Origin: an uncultured Bacteroidota bacterium
GTDB lineage: Bacteria > Bacteroidota > Bacteroidia > Bacteroidales > P3
Reading direction: 5' to 3'
NCBI GenBank assembly: GCA_902774845.1
Contig: CACYJU010000006.1
Coordinates: forward strand, 143,838-207,837
DNA length: 64,000 nt
Shown here: in pieces, positions 52,587-61,173 of the stretch
Position numbering within the stretch: position 1 is the stretch's first letter
How the letters are laid out: every line of letters starts with the position of its first letter
The notes under the pieces: generated by a model
Seen by the model: the letters and a program-made list of their open reading frames with translations, nothing else
What the model was told of the DNA's origin: nothing
Databases searched by the model: none
Program-made: the position numbers and the translations under genes

Positions 52587-53450
52587 ATGAAAAAAATCCT
52601 CATATTAGTTTCCTCTTTATTGTTTTTCTTCGCCAGCTGCGACAAAATCGAACCAAGCGAAGATGGCACCTATACGGTCTATTCCGGCGCTGTAGGTGAA
52701 TGGGAAGACTGTTCAGCTCTCTCCGACCACACTCACCGCGTTTGGATTGAGAAATACACAGGCCCCCGCTGCACCAACTGCCCCGATGCCGACGCCGTCA
52801 TACACGACATCATCTCTCAATCACAGTACTCCGACAAAGTGGTCGCCACCGCCATCCACGCATCGGCTGTGTTTGGCTATCCGATTGGCGAGAGTCCAGA
52901 CCTGCGCACCGACGAGGGTGAGGCCTGGAGCCAGTTCTTCTTTGGCAATGCGGTCTCCTACCCTTCTGTCCTGCTCAACCGCCAGAAAAACGGTTCCACC
53001 TATAATATCATAAGCCCGACAGCACCCTTCACCACTGATATAGACAATATCCTCGGAACTCCTGCCAATGTTGCAGTAAGCGTCGAAGCTCATTTCGACT
53101 CGCAGGCTTCGAAGATAAGCATCACCTCCTCCGTTGAGCTGCTCAACAACATCTCTGACGACCTGACGCTCACGGTCCTGTTCATCGAAGACTCTCTTGT
53201 GGCAACCCAACGCATGGGAGACGGAACCGAGAACCCGAATTACGTACACAACCACGTGCTGCGCGGTCTGGTTACGGATAAATGGGGATTCGATGTCGAC
53301 TGCGACCGGACCGCTGGAACTGCACGCAAAGTGACGCTCCGAACCGACTTGCCTGAGGGTGTGCGTCAGGAGAAATGCCAGGTGGTAGCATTCATCTCAG
53401 ACAAATCAACCCGCACTATCTACAACGTAGCCACCTGCCCAATAGAGTAA
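52587..53450 (+). CDS. Omp28-related lipoprotein
   Basis: 287 residues. The lipoprotein signal MKKILILVSSLLFFFASC has its Cys at residue 18. The Omp28 hallmark follows: VWIEKYTGPRCTNCPDADAV, a thioredoxin-like start with CTNC at about residues 62-65. A second half of beta-sandwich type ends CQVVAFISDKSTRTIYNVA. In Porphyromonas, Omp28 is a surface lipoprotein linked to adhesion. It is downstream of a TlpA-like thioredoxin and DUF6029. The MATE gene starts directly after the stop codon. Confidence 0.92.
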   Translation: MKKILILVSSLLFFFASCDKIEPSEDGTYTVYSGAVGEWEDCSALSDHTHRVWIEKYTGPRCTNCPDADAVIHDIISQSQYSDKVVATAIHASAVFGYPIGESPDLRTDEGEAWSQFFFGNAVSYPSVLLNRQKNGSTYNIISPTAPFTTDIDNILGTPANVAVSVEAHFDSQASKISITSSVELLNNISDDLTLTVLFIEDSLVATQRMGDGTENPNYVHNHVLRGLVTDKWGFDVDCDRTAGTARKVTLRTDLPEGVRQEKCQVVAFISDKSTRTIYNVATCPIE

Positions 53451-54866
53451 GTGAATCGACGCATACTTGGGCTGGCGCTGCCCAACATCATAACCAACAT
53501 CACCGTGCCGCTGCTCGGCATGGTCGATATGGCTATCGTAGGGCACCTCAGCGCCAACCATATCGGAGCCATTGCCATCGGCACCTCCATCTTCAACCTC
53601 ATATACTGGAATTTCGGATTCCTAAGGATGGGCACCAGCGGATTTACAGCACAAGCCTACGGTGCCAACCGAATGGATGAGGCGGTCAAAGTCTTTGTTC
53701 GTGCCTTTGCCGTTGCTCTCGCCATCGCCGCACTTTTACTCATCCTCCAGTGGCCTCTGGCGTTGCTGTCAGAACAAGTGTTTCACGGCAGTCCCGAAGT
53801 CATTTCGCTTGCCCTGAGTTATTTCTATATCCGCATCTGGGCGGCGCCGGCGACACTTGGACTCTATGCAGTCAAAGGATGGTTTATAGGCATGCAGAAC
53901 TCGCGTCTTCCGATGTGGATAGCCATCTTTCTCAACATCGTCAATATCGTCTGCAGCCTCATCTTCGTGCTGGTGCTGAAATGGGATATCCAGGGTGTAG
54001 CACTGGGAACGGTGATAGCTCAATACAGCGGCCTCGCCGTCGGCCTCTTCTTCATGAAGAAACGCTATGGTCACCTTTTCAAGGAGCATCTATTGGTAAA
54101 GCCAAGCGACAAAGTTGATAGCGACTCTCAACAAATAACCGCCCAGTCCGGGCACGGACCAATTTTCAGTTCTAAAGATATGCTCCGCTTCTTCAAGGTG
54201 AACGGAGACATCTTCCTGCGTACGGTGTGTCTGGCAGCAGTGTTCACATTCATCACCGCCGCATCAGGCCGCATCAGCGACGAGGTGCTGGCCATAGACG
54301 CGCTGCTACTGCAGTTCTTCACCCTCTTCAGCTACATCATGGACGGCTTCGCCTATGCTGGCGAGTCGCTGGTGGGGCGCTATATCGGAGCCCGCGACAC
54401 CAAGTCGCTGCGACTCTCCGTGCGTCTAATACTCATGTGGGGTGTAATACTGACAGTAGTCTTCACCGGACTCTATGCGACTTTTGGAGAACAATTCCTA
54501 CGCATCTTCAGCGACCAAGAGACCATCATCGAAGGTGCCAAAGAGTATATGTTCTGGACTCTTATAGTGCCTGTATGTGGCTTCGCCGCCTTCCTGTTCG
54601 ACGGCATCTTCGTCGGAGCGACGGCATCGCGAGCAATGAGAAACACCATGTTCATCGCAACCGCCTCTTTCTTTGCCATATACTACGGGTTGAAAGTCAT
54701 ATACATTGACCCCTCAAGCACTCAAGCAATCACGCATTCAAGCATTCAAGCACTCACCCACACCTGGAACAACATCCTCTGGACCGCCTTCATGGTCTAT
54801 CTCACCATGCGAGGCGTGCTGCAGGCCCTCCTGCTCAAGCGGTCTGTCTATCAAAAGGCCTCATAA
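53451..54866 (+). CDS. MATE-family efflux transporter
   Basis: Multidrug and toxin extrusion transporter of the DinF branch, 471 residues, about 12 membrane helices in two bundles. GTG start directly after the Omp28 stop. Seen: LALPNIITNITVPLLGMVDM in helix 1, then FLRMGTSGFTAQAYGA, typical of DinF-like proteins. Cation-coupled export of drugs or metabolites is the known family role. Two hydrophilic loops hold spacer-like DNA: residues about 226-236 (QQITAQSGHGP, a 35-base repeat) and about 421-437 (PSSTQAITHSSIQALTH, from CAAGCATTCAAGCA repeats). Confidence 0.94.
   Translation: MNRRILGLALPNIITNITVPLLGMVDMAIVGHLSANHIGAIAIGTSIFNLIYWNFGFLRMGTSGFTAQAYGANRMDEAVKVFVRAFAVALAIAALLLILQWPLALLSEQVFHGSPEVISLALSYFYIRIWAAPATLGLYAVKGWFIGMQNSRLPMWIAIFLNIVNIVCSLIFVLVLKWDIQGVALGTVIAQYSGLAVGLFFMKKRYGHLFKEHLLVKPSDKVDSDSQQITAQSGHGPIFSSKDMLRFFKVNGDIFLRTVCLAAVFTFITAASGRISDEVLAIDALLLQFFTLFSYIMDGFAYAGESLVGRYIGARDTKSLRLSVRLILMWGVILTVVFTGLYATFGEQFLRIFSDQETIIEGAKEYMFWTLIVPVCGFAAFLFDGIFVGATASRAMRNTMFIATASFFAIYYGLKVIYIDPSSTQAITHSSIQALTHTWNNILWTAFMVYLTMRGVLQALLLKRSVYQKAS
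54128..54162. repeat. 35-bp repeat, copy in MATE gene
   Basis: TCAACAAATAACCGCCCAGT, then CCGGGCACGGACCAA. It is the second copy of 50785-50819. Its middle part (CGCCCAGTCCGGGCACGGAC) also matches the core of the GCCC hairpin family at 16 of 20 positions. Confidence 0.85.
54711..54762. repeat. CAAGCATTC spacer repeat inside MATE gene
   Basis: Repeats of CTCAAGCA/CATTCAAGCA in frame within a loop near the C-terminus of the transporter. The same words occur in spacers (18543-18560, 19700-19735) and in the coaD tail (25498-25525). Confidence 0.7.
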
Positions 54867-54974
54867 GCCCTCCCCTTGCCTTCTCTCCTTAAACAGATGG
54901 GAATACCAAGCGGCGCAATAAAAGAGCATATAGAGCGTTAATTAATAATTAATGCACAATAAAAAAAGAGCCAG

Positions 54975-56462
54975 ATGAAAAAGATAAAGATACTGGTGGC
55001 TGTTGCCGTTTTTGAGTTTCTTTTTGGAGGAGCTCTGAGCGCGCAGAATTATGAGATCACTCTGAAACCTGAGAAGCTGAGCGACAGCGTACTTTATATT
55101 GGACAGCACTTCCGTGACGAGTTTGTGCTGATGGACAGTACTGTAAGGCGTGCCGACGGGTCGTATTGCTTCAAAGGCAAAAAGAACTGGTCTCGTGGCG
55201 TGTACGCGTTCGTGAAGAGAGAGGTGAACAAGAAAAAGAAAGAGAATAAACTGGTGGGACTCACCGACTTTGTGATAGACGGGAGCCAAAAGTTCACCAT
55301 CACGGCAGACAGCAACTTCCGCGACTCGAAGATGAAGGTCTCCGGCAGCGATGCTTGCAAGGAGATGTACGCTTATAAGGGGAAGGTGAGCGAAGCGCGT
55401 GCGGAGGCCAAGAAGATAAACGAGCGACTGAAAGGAGCCGACTCCGTGGCAGCCAAGAAAGATCAGGAAGCGCTAAACGAGAAAATGGAAAAATACGAGA
55501 AGACGACGATGGAGAAGAACAAGAACCAGCTTTTCTTCCAGCTCGCCAAAGAGTTCAGCGGACCAGAGGTGCCCGATGAGGTTGAAAACAAAGCGATATA
55601 CTATAGGACCCACTACTGGGACGGGATAAACCTGAAGGACCACTCGCTGATGAGGACTCCGGACCTCTTCAACAAGATGAACTACTACTTCTTCGGTGTA
55701 CTCTATCACGCAGATGCCGACACCATCTGCCGTTATGCCGACATGACGCTGCAGAAGATGGAAGGTGACACCGCCATGATGCGCTATTTCATGGATTTCA
55801 TCATGCCTCGCTACTACCGTTCCACGAAGAATATCGGGTGGGACCAGGTGTGGTGCTTCCTCGTCGAGACATACTACCTCAAAGGGCGCTGCGGATGGGC
55901 TACCGAGGGAGAGATAGCAAGCAAGAAGAAACAGGCTCGTTTCCTCGAGAAATCCCTTATCGGTGCATACGGACAGGAACTCATCATGAGCGACACGACA
56001 CAGCTCCCTTCTCACCGTATATCAAGCCACCGTCTGCCTCAGAAATATGTCATCCTCTGGTTCTGGGACCCCGACTGCCACCACTGCCAGGAACAGACTG
56101 CCGCCTTGATAGAGGTGTACAACAAACTGGAGAGCGAAGGCAAGCGAGTCTTCGAGGTCTATGCTGTGGGATATGAGGCTGACGTGGAGAAATGGAAACG
56201 ATATGTGAAGAACCACAACCTGCCGTTCATCAACGTAGGCGGCCCCAACGTGAACATCGACTACCAGGAGGCCTACAACGTACACGGTGCGCCGACGATG
56301 ATAATACTCAACGCCGACCGCCAGATCATCATGAACAAGTCTATCCCAGCTTCTTCCCTCATGCCCTTCATTGAGCAGTACGAGCGCCTACATCCCGAGC
56401 AGAAAGACCGCCAGCCCTCCTTCTGGCAGAACAACGTACCCCCAACCGGATTTATCGATTGA
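54975..56462 (+). CDS. Thioredoxin-like exported protein (DUF4369/DUF5106 type)
   Basis: 495 residues with a signal peptide (about 1-24, ending LSAQ). The N-terminal beta domain (SDSVLYIGQHFRDEFVLMD) is DUF4369-like; the middle is helical with a Lys/Glu-rich coiled coil (ARAEAKKINERLKGADSVAA). The C-terminal domain is a thioredoxin fold: YVILWFWDPDCHHCQEQTAA with redox CHHC at about residue 362, and the cis-Pro loop HGAPTMIILN. Such proteins in Bacteroidota are thought to act as periplasmic oxidoreductases. It follows the MATE gene by about 110 bases and precedes tpiA. Confidence 0.88.
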   Translation: MKKIKILVAVAVFEFLFGGALSAQNYEITLKPEKLSDSVLYIGQHFRDEFVLMDSTVRRADGSYCFKGKKNWSRGVYAFVKREVNKKKKENKLVGLTDFVIDGSQKFTITADSNFRDSKMKVSGSDACKEMYAYKGKVSEARAEAKKINERLKGADSVAAKKDQEALNEKMEKYEKTTMEKNKNQLFFQLAKEFSGPEVPDEVENKAIYYRTHYWDGINLKDHSLMRTPDLFNKMNYYFFGVLYHADADTICRYADMTLQKMEGDTAMMRYFMDFIMPRYYRSTKNIGWDQVWCFLVETYYLKGRCGWATEGEIASKKKQARFLEKSLIGAYGQELIMSDTTQLPSHRISSHRLPQKYVILWFWDPDCHHCQEQTAALIEVYNKLESEGKRVFEVYAVGYEADVEKWKRYVKNHNLPFINVGGPNVNIDYQEAYNVHGAPTMIILNADRQIIMNKSIPASSLMPFIEQYERLHPEQKDRQPSFWQNNVPPTGFID

Positions 56463-56523
56463 TTGCGAGAATGCGTAATTGCGTAAGTAAAATAACAAGA
56501 TAACACAATCAAAAAATATTACC

Positions 56524-57285
56524 ATGAGAAAACACATTGTAGCAGGAAACTGGAAAATGAACAATACCTTCGATGAGGCTGACGAGCTCATAAGCAACAT
56601 CCTAGACGCCCTCGAGGAAAAGAATCTGGACCGCAACACAAGCATGATCATCTGCCCTCCCTTCCCCTTCCTGGAGATGGCCACCGACTACGCAAAAGAC
56701 TCCTACTTTGAGGTAGGTGCGCAGGATGTGTCGACCGAAGAGAAGGGTGCCTACACAGGCGAGGTGTCTGCAGCCATGCTGAAATCGATGGAGGTATCAT
56801 ACTGCATCGTAGGTCACTCAGAGCGCCGTCAGTATCACCACGAGTGCAACCTGATGGTCGCCAAGAAAGTGGACCGCCTTCTGGAGAATGGCATACGTCC
56901 GATAGTATGCTGTGGAGAACGCCTCGAAGAACGCGAAGCCAACAAACAGTTCGACGTCGTCAAGCAACAGATTGAAGAGGGACTCTTCCATCTGACCGCC
57001 GAGCAGTTCAAAGAGCTGGTCATAGCCTACGAACCCGTTTGGGCTATCGGAACAGGCAAGACCGCCACACCTGAACAGGCTCAGGAGATCCACGCTTTCA
57101 TACGCAACCTCATAGCTGAGAAATACGGTAAAGCAGTTGCCGACGAAATCTCTATCCTCTACGGCGGAAGTTGCAAGCCTTCCAACGCCAAAGAGATCTT
57201 CTCTAATCCCGACGTCGACGGCGGCCTCATAGGTGGCGCCTGCCTCAAGGCAGAAGACTTCATGGCCATCGCGTTCAGCTTCTAA
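56524..57285 (+). CDS. tpiA: Triosephosphate isomerase
   Basis: Interconverts dihydroxyacetone phosphate and glyceraldehyde 3-phosphate in glycolysis. TIM barrel, 253 residues. AGNWKMN gives the active-site Asn and Lys at the N-terminus. The electrophilic His is in YCIVGHSERR (about 97), the catalytic Glu in VIAYEPVWAIGTGKTATPEQ (about 169), and the phosphate loop ends in YGGSCKPSN. All key residues are present. The next gene begins one base after its stop. Confidence 0.98.
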   Translation: MRKHIVAGNWKMNNTFDEADELISNILDALEEKNLDRNTSMIICPPFPFLEMATDYAKDSYFEVGAQDVSTEEKGAYTGEVSAAMLKSMEVSYCIVGHSERRQYHHECNLMVAKKVDRLLENGIRPIVCCGERLEEREANKQFDVVKQQIEEGLFHLTAEQFKELVIAYEPVWAIGTGKTATPEQAQEIHAFIRNLIAEKYGKAVADEISILYGGSCKPSNAKEIFSNPDVDGGLIGGACLKAEDFMAIAFSF

Positions 57286-57286
57286 G

Positions 57287-58528
57287 ATGTTTGAGAGGTT
57301 CATAGCTCGAAGGTTCCTTTCCTACAAGCGTGGGGGAACGAAAGGCGATGTAGGTGGTTCGTTCTCGGCTCCGCTGGTGCGTATTGCGACCTACAGCGTG
57401 GCGCTGGGTGTCCTGGTGATGACCATGTCGGTAAGCATCCTGCAAGGCTTCAAGGGTGCTATCAGCGACAAGGTGGTAGGATTCGGGGCACACATAATGG
57501 TGAAGAGCTATGATATGGGCAGCCAGTACGAGGAGGATCCCATCACCGTAGACTCCGAGGAGATCGAAGACATACAGTCGATAAAAGGGGTTCGAAAAGT
57601 GCAGTTTTTCGCCACCAAAGGTGGCATGGTGAAAACTGACGACCAGATTCACGGAATCCTCTACAAAGGGATTGACAACAATTACGACACCGCCTTTTTT
57701 GCATCCAACCTGCTGCGCGGTCGACTGCCCGTACTGAACGACAGCGCAGCCCGAAACGAGGTGATCATCTCCCAAACGATAGCACGCAAGATGGGGCTCG
57801 ACACCGCCTCGAAGATGCGCACCTATTTCTGGAGTGGCGACAATTACCGCGCCCGCGCATTCACCGTGGTCGGAGTCTACAACACCGACCTCTCCGAATT
57901 TGACGAACACTATATCGTCGGCGACTTGCGTCTCATACAACGCATCAACGGCTGGAACAGCGACCAGGTGGGAGGATATGAGGTGTTGGTCGACAACTTC
58001 GGGCGTCTCGACAAGATAGCCCAAGAGGTGGGAGAATCAGTGAACTTCGACAAGGCGGTAACCACCGTCGTCGAAGAGAACCAGACCCTCTTCTCTTGGC
58101 TCGATCTGCTCAATTCCAACATAGTGCTCATCATCTGCGTGATGGCTATGGTATGCATCGTGTCGGTCATCTCGGCGCTGCTCATCATGATATTCGAAAA
58201 GACCTCGATGATAGGCATCCTGAAGACCCTCGGAGCGACGAACTGGTCGATACGCCGCATCTTCCTTCTGAAGTCGGCTCGCATCACCGGAAGCGGCATA
58301 GCACTGGGCACAGCCATCGCCATAATCCTATGCCTCCTACAACACAGCTACCATATCGTCAGGCTCGACAGTGAGAGCTACTCGGTCGGTTACGTACCGG
58401 TCGACCTCAGTCCCTGGATATTTATCCTGATTGCCGCCGGCACCATAGTGGCCTGCACCGCGGCGCTGCTTATACCTGCAGCCTACATCTCTCGAGTGGA
58501 ACCGGCCAAAACGATAAGATTCGAATAG
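57287..58528 (+). CDS. LolC/E-type ABC permease
   Basis: 413 residues from ATG 57287, two bases after the tpiA stop; a longer frame from 57233 overlaps tpiA and is discarded. The N-terminus FERFIARRFLSYKRGG leads into a membrane span (VRIATYSVALGVLVMTMSVS), a large periplasmic MacB-PCD-like domain (about 45-265) and three C-terminal spans in an FtsX domain (WLDLLNSNIVLIICVMAMVC, EKTSMIGILKTLGATNWSIR). This is the LolC/E architecture for lipoprotein release to the outer membrane. The matching ATPase (lolD) is not in the window. Confidence 0.93.
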   Translation: MFERFIARRFLSYKRGGTKGDVGGSFSAPLVRIATYSVALGVLVMTMSVSILQGFKGAISDKVVGFGAHIMVKSYDMGSQYEEDPITVDSEEIEDIQSIKGVRKVQFFATKGGMVKTDDQIHGILYKGIDNNYDTAFFASNLLRGRLPVLNDSAARNEVIISQTIARKMGLDTASKMRTYFWSGDNYRARAFTVVGVYNTDLSEFDEHYIVGDLRLIQRINGWNSDQVGGYEVLVDNFGRLDKIAQEVGESVNFDKAVTTVVEENQTLFSWLDLLNSNIVLIICVMAMVCIVSVISALLIMIFEKTSMIGILKTLGATNWSIRRIFLLKSARITGSGIALGTAIAIILCLLQHSYHIVRLDSESYSVGYVPVDLSPWIFILIAAGTIVACTAALLIPAAYISRVEPAKTIRFE

Positions 58529-58532
58529 AACC

Positions 58533-60041
58533 ATGCTCAATAAAAGTCGACAGAAGATATACCGCAGTCCACGAGTGAAGTGGATTATCCTTGCAGTCAC
58601 TGTCGGACTGTCGATTTTCGCACTTTGGGAGATAAACAACATATCAACCCAGATACGCCATTCCGAGAAGCAGAAAGTGCGGATTTGGGCGCAAGCCATA
58701 AGCCAGAAAGCACAGCTGATGAGCTACTCCGACGAGTTTTTCCGTCAGGTGGGACTCGACGAGCGCCGCAAGATGCAGATGTACACCGACATCCTCCAGT
58801 CGTTCAACAGCCCCGATGCCGGAAGCGACCTGAAGTTCAGCCTGGCTTACGTCAACTATATCGTCGACAGCTGCAAGACCGACCTCATCATCACCGACAA
58901 AGATGGCATCATCACCGTACCTCAGGAGATGGGCGGCCGCCGGCTGGAAGGGTCTCTGAAGGAGGAGTTTTCGAAGAATCCCCCCTTCCACTACAATATA
59001 TGGGGCATGCCCATGACACTCTACTACAAAGAGTCGCACACCTACCGCGAACTGCGGCACGTGTTGGAGGGCTTCATGCAGTCCTTCCTCGCCGAGATAA
59101 CGAACAACTCTGTGTTTGTCCCAGTCATCATCACCGACAGCTCGCGGCACTGCCTCGTCAGTTACGGAAACATCGATGAGAACTCCATCGACACCCCGGA
59201 GAAACTTGCAGCACGGGTGAACAGCATGAGCCACGAAAACATACCAATCGCAATAACCCTACCCGACGCCGAGCGGGCCTACGTCTTCTACGAAAGCACA
59301 CCCCTGCTCAAAGCGCTCAACTGGGTTCCGGTACTTTACGTGTTCGTGCTGCTTGTACTGGTGCTCATCTCCTACAACCTCTTCCGCACCGCACGCAGCA
59401 TGGAGCAGAACCGCATCTGGGTCGGCATGGCAAAAGAGACCGCCCACCAGTTGGGCACTCCCATTTCGTCGCTTATCGCCTGGACCGACTATCTCGAGGG
59501 AAAGACCTTCGACGAGAAATACGCTGCCGAGATACACAAAGACCTCGCGCGTCTCGAGACCATCACCCATCGCTTCTCCAAGATAGGCTCGGTACCCGAG
59601 CTGAAAGAGGAGAACCTCTGTGAGGTGGTAGAGAACGCCATCTCTTACCTCAAGACCCGCAGTCCCAAGACCGTCGAATTCCAGACGGGATACCCCGACA
59701 ACGACATCATCGTGCCCATCAACCGCTACCTTTTCGAATGGGTGATAGAAAACCTCTGCAAGAACGCCATCGACGCGATGGAAGGCAGCGGAATTTTCTC
59801 AGTCATAGTGTCTGACGACAGCAAACATATCTACCTCGACATCAGCGACACCGGAAAGGGCATCCCCACGTCGGCCCAAAAACACATCTTCGAGTCGGGC
59901 TATACCACCAAACAGCGTGGATGGGGACTGGGTCTCTCGCTGGCTAAACGTATCATCAACGAGTACCATCGAGGCAAGATTTTCCTGAAATACTCGGTTG
60001 TAGGACAAGGTACGGTGTTCCGTATCGTGCTCAAGAAGTGA
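58533..60041 (+). CDS. Membrane sensor histidine kinase
   Basis: 502 residues. Two membrane spans (about 15-32 and 263-285) enclose a periplasmic sensor domain of about 230 residues. The dimerisation and phospho-acceptor helix holds WVGMAKETAHQLGTPISSLI (His at about 304), typical of a Bacteroidota subfamily in which the usual ExxHELRTP is replaced. The HATPase domain shows the N box ENLCKNAIDAMEG, G1 DISDTGKGIP and G2 WGLGLSLAKRI. No response-regulator gene is adjacent, so it is an orphan kinase. It overlaps the end region of the convergent ltaE gene with only seven bases between stops. Confidence 0.95.
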   Translation: MLNKSRQKIYRSPRVKWIILAVTVGLSIFALWEINNISTQIRHSEKQKVRIWAQAISQKAQLMSYSDEFFRQVGLDERRKMQMYTDILQSFNSPDAGSDLKFSLAYVNYIVDSCKTDLIITDKDGIITVPQEMGGRRLEGSLKEEFSKNPPFHYNIWGMPMTLYYKESHTYRELRHVLEGFMQSFLAEITNNSVFVPVIITDSSRHCLVSYGNIDENSIDTPEKLAARVNSMSHENIPIAITLPDAERAYVFYESTPLLKALNWVPVLYVFVLLVLVLISYNLFRTARSMEQNRIWVGMAKETAHQLGTPISSLIAWTDYLEGKTFDEKYAAEIHKDLARLETITHRFSKIGSVPELKEENLCEVVENAISYLKTRSPKTVEFQTGYPDNDIIVPINRYLFEWVIENLCKNAIDAMEGSGIFSVIVSDDSKHIYLDISDTGKGIPTSAQKHIFESGYTTKQRGWGLGLSLAKRIINEYHRGKIFLKYSVVGQGTVFRIVLKK

Positions 60042-60048
60042 CCAAAGG

Positions 60049-61098
60049 TCAGCGGTTGCGGACAATCCTCTTCAAGGCATTCACAAAATCGTGGATATCC
60101 TGTTCGGTGGTGTCGAACGAGCACATCCAGCGCACCTCGTTCTTCGCCTCATCCCAGTCATAGAAGAAATACTCCTTCTGCAATGTCGTCCACACCTCTC
60201 GCGGCAGACGGGCAAACACACTGTTCACCTGCACTGGATAGAGGATTGCATAATCGCCCGATTGCTTGAACTCGTCCATCTTCATCAGCTCGGCATAGAG
60301 CAGCTGTGCCATCTGGTTCGAGTGGGTGGCGTTGCGGCACCACACTCCCTGTGTCAGGTATGCCTCAAACTGGGCAGCCATGAACCTCATCTTGCTGCAG
60401 AGCTGTCCCATCTGCTTGCGCCGGTATTTGGCATCCTCGTTAAGTTTGGGATTCAACACCACACAGCTCTCTCCCATTAGCATCCCGTTCTTGGTTCCGC
60501 CAAACGAGAGTATATCCACACCAGCGTCGGTGGTCATCTCGCGGAACGAACGTCCCAGAGCGACCGCGGCGTTAGCCATACGGGCTCCGTCAACATGAAG
60601 GAACATGTTGTTAGAGTGGGCCAAGTCGGCAAGTGCCTTTATCTCGTCAATGGTGTAGAGCGTACCCAGTTCCGTCGGCTGAGAAATGCTTATCGCACGA
60701 GGCTGGGCATGGTGTTCAAAGCCGAAGCCGTGCATCTGCGAGAGAGCCAGTTCGGGAGTGAGCTTACCGTCGGGGGTAGCCACAGGAAGCAGTTTCGAGC
60801 CCACAATACGCTGAGGAGCACCACATTCGTCAACAAAGATATGAGCAGTCTCGGCACACACCACCGCATGGTGAGAGCGACACATGAGGTCGATGCTGAG
60901 CACGTTCGCTCCCGTTCCGTTGAACACGAAATATACTTCCGCCTGACGTCCGAAGGTGTCTTTGAACAGTCGCGTAGTACGAGCACACCATTCATCGTCG
61001 CCGTAGGCGAGCGCATGGTTCACGTTCGCGTCAGCTATGGCTTTCAATATCTCAGGACAGACACCCGAGTGGTTGTCACTTCCAAATCCACGTTTCAT
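60049..61098 (-). CDS. ltaE: Low-specificity threonine aldolase
   Basis: PLP enzyme that cleaves threonine or allo-threonine to glycine and acetaldehyde. The 349 residues start GFGSDNHSGVCPEILKAIAD, with the family SDN near the N-terminus. Also seen: HALAYGDDEWCARTT, HIFVDECGAPQ (stacking His), FLHVDGARMANA (PLP-binding Asp and Arg) and the Schiff-base Lys in SFGGTKNGMLMGE at about residue 200. Length matches the family. A beta-eliminating lyase of the same fold is a less likely alternative. It is transcribed convergently with the histidine kinase. Confidence 0.93.
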   Translation of the reverse strand: MKRGFGSDNHSGVCPEILKAIADANVNHALAYGDDEWCARTTRLFKDTFGRQAEVYFVFNGTGANVLSIDLMCRSHHAVVCAETAHIFVDECGAPQRIVGSKLLPVATPDGKLTPELALSQMHGFGFEHHAQPRAISISQPTELGTLYTIDEIKALADLAHSNNMFLHVDGARMANAAVALGRSFREMTTDAGVDILSFGGTKNGMLMGESCVVLNPKLNEDAKYRRKQMGQLCSKMRFMAAQFEAYLTQGVWCRNATHSNQMAQLLYAELMKMDEFKQSGDYAILYPVQVNSVFARLPREVWTTLQKEYFFYDWDEAKNEVRWMCSFDTTEQDIHDFVNALKRIVRNR

Positions 61099-61173
61099 TA
61101 GTAATAGTTTAAGTGTTTAAAAGTTCAAATGACTCGCTTTGCTGAAAAGGTTCCAACTGCTGCCCGACTGTCA

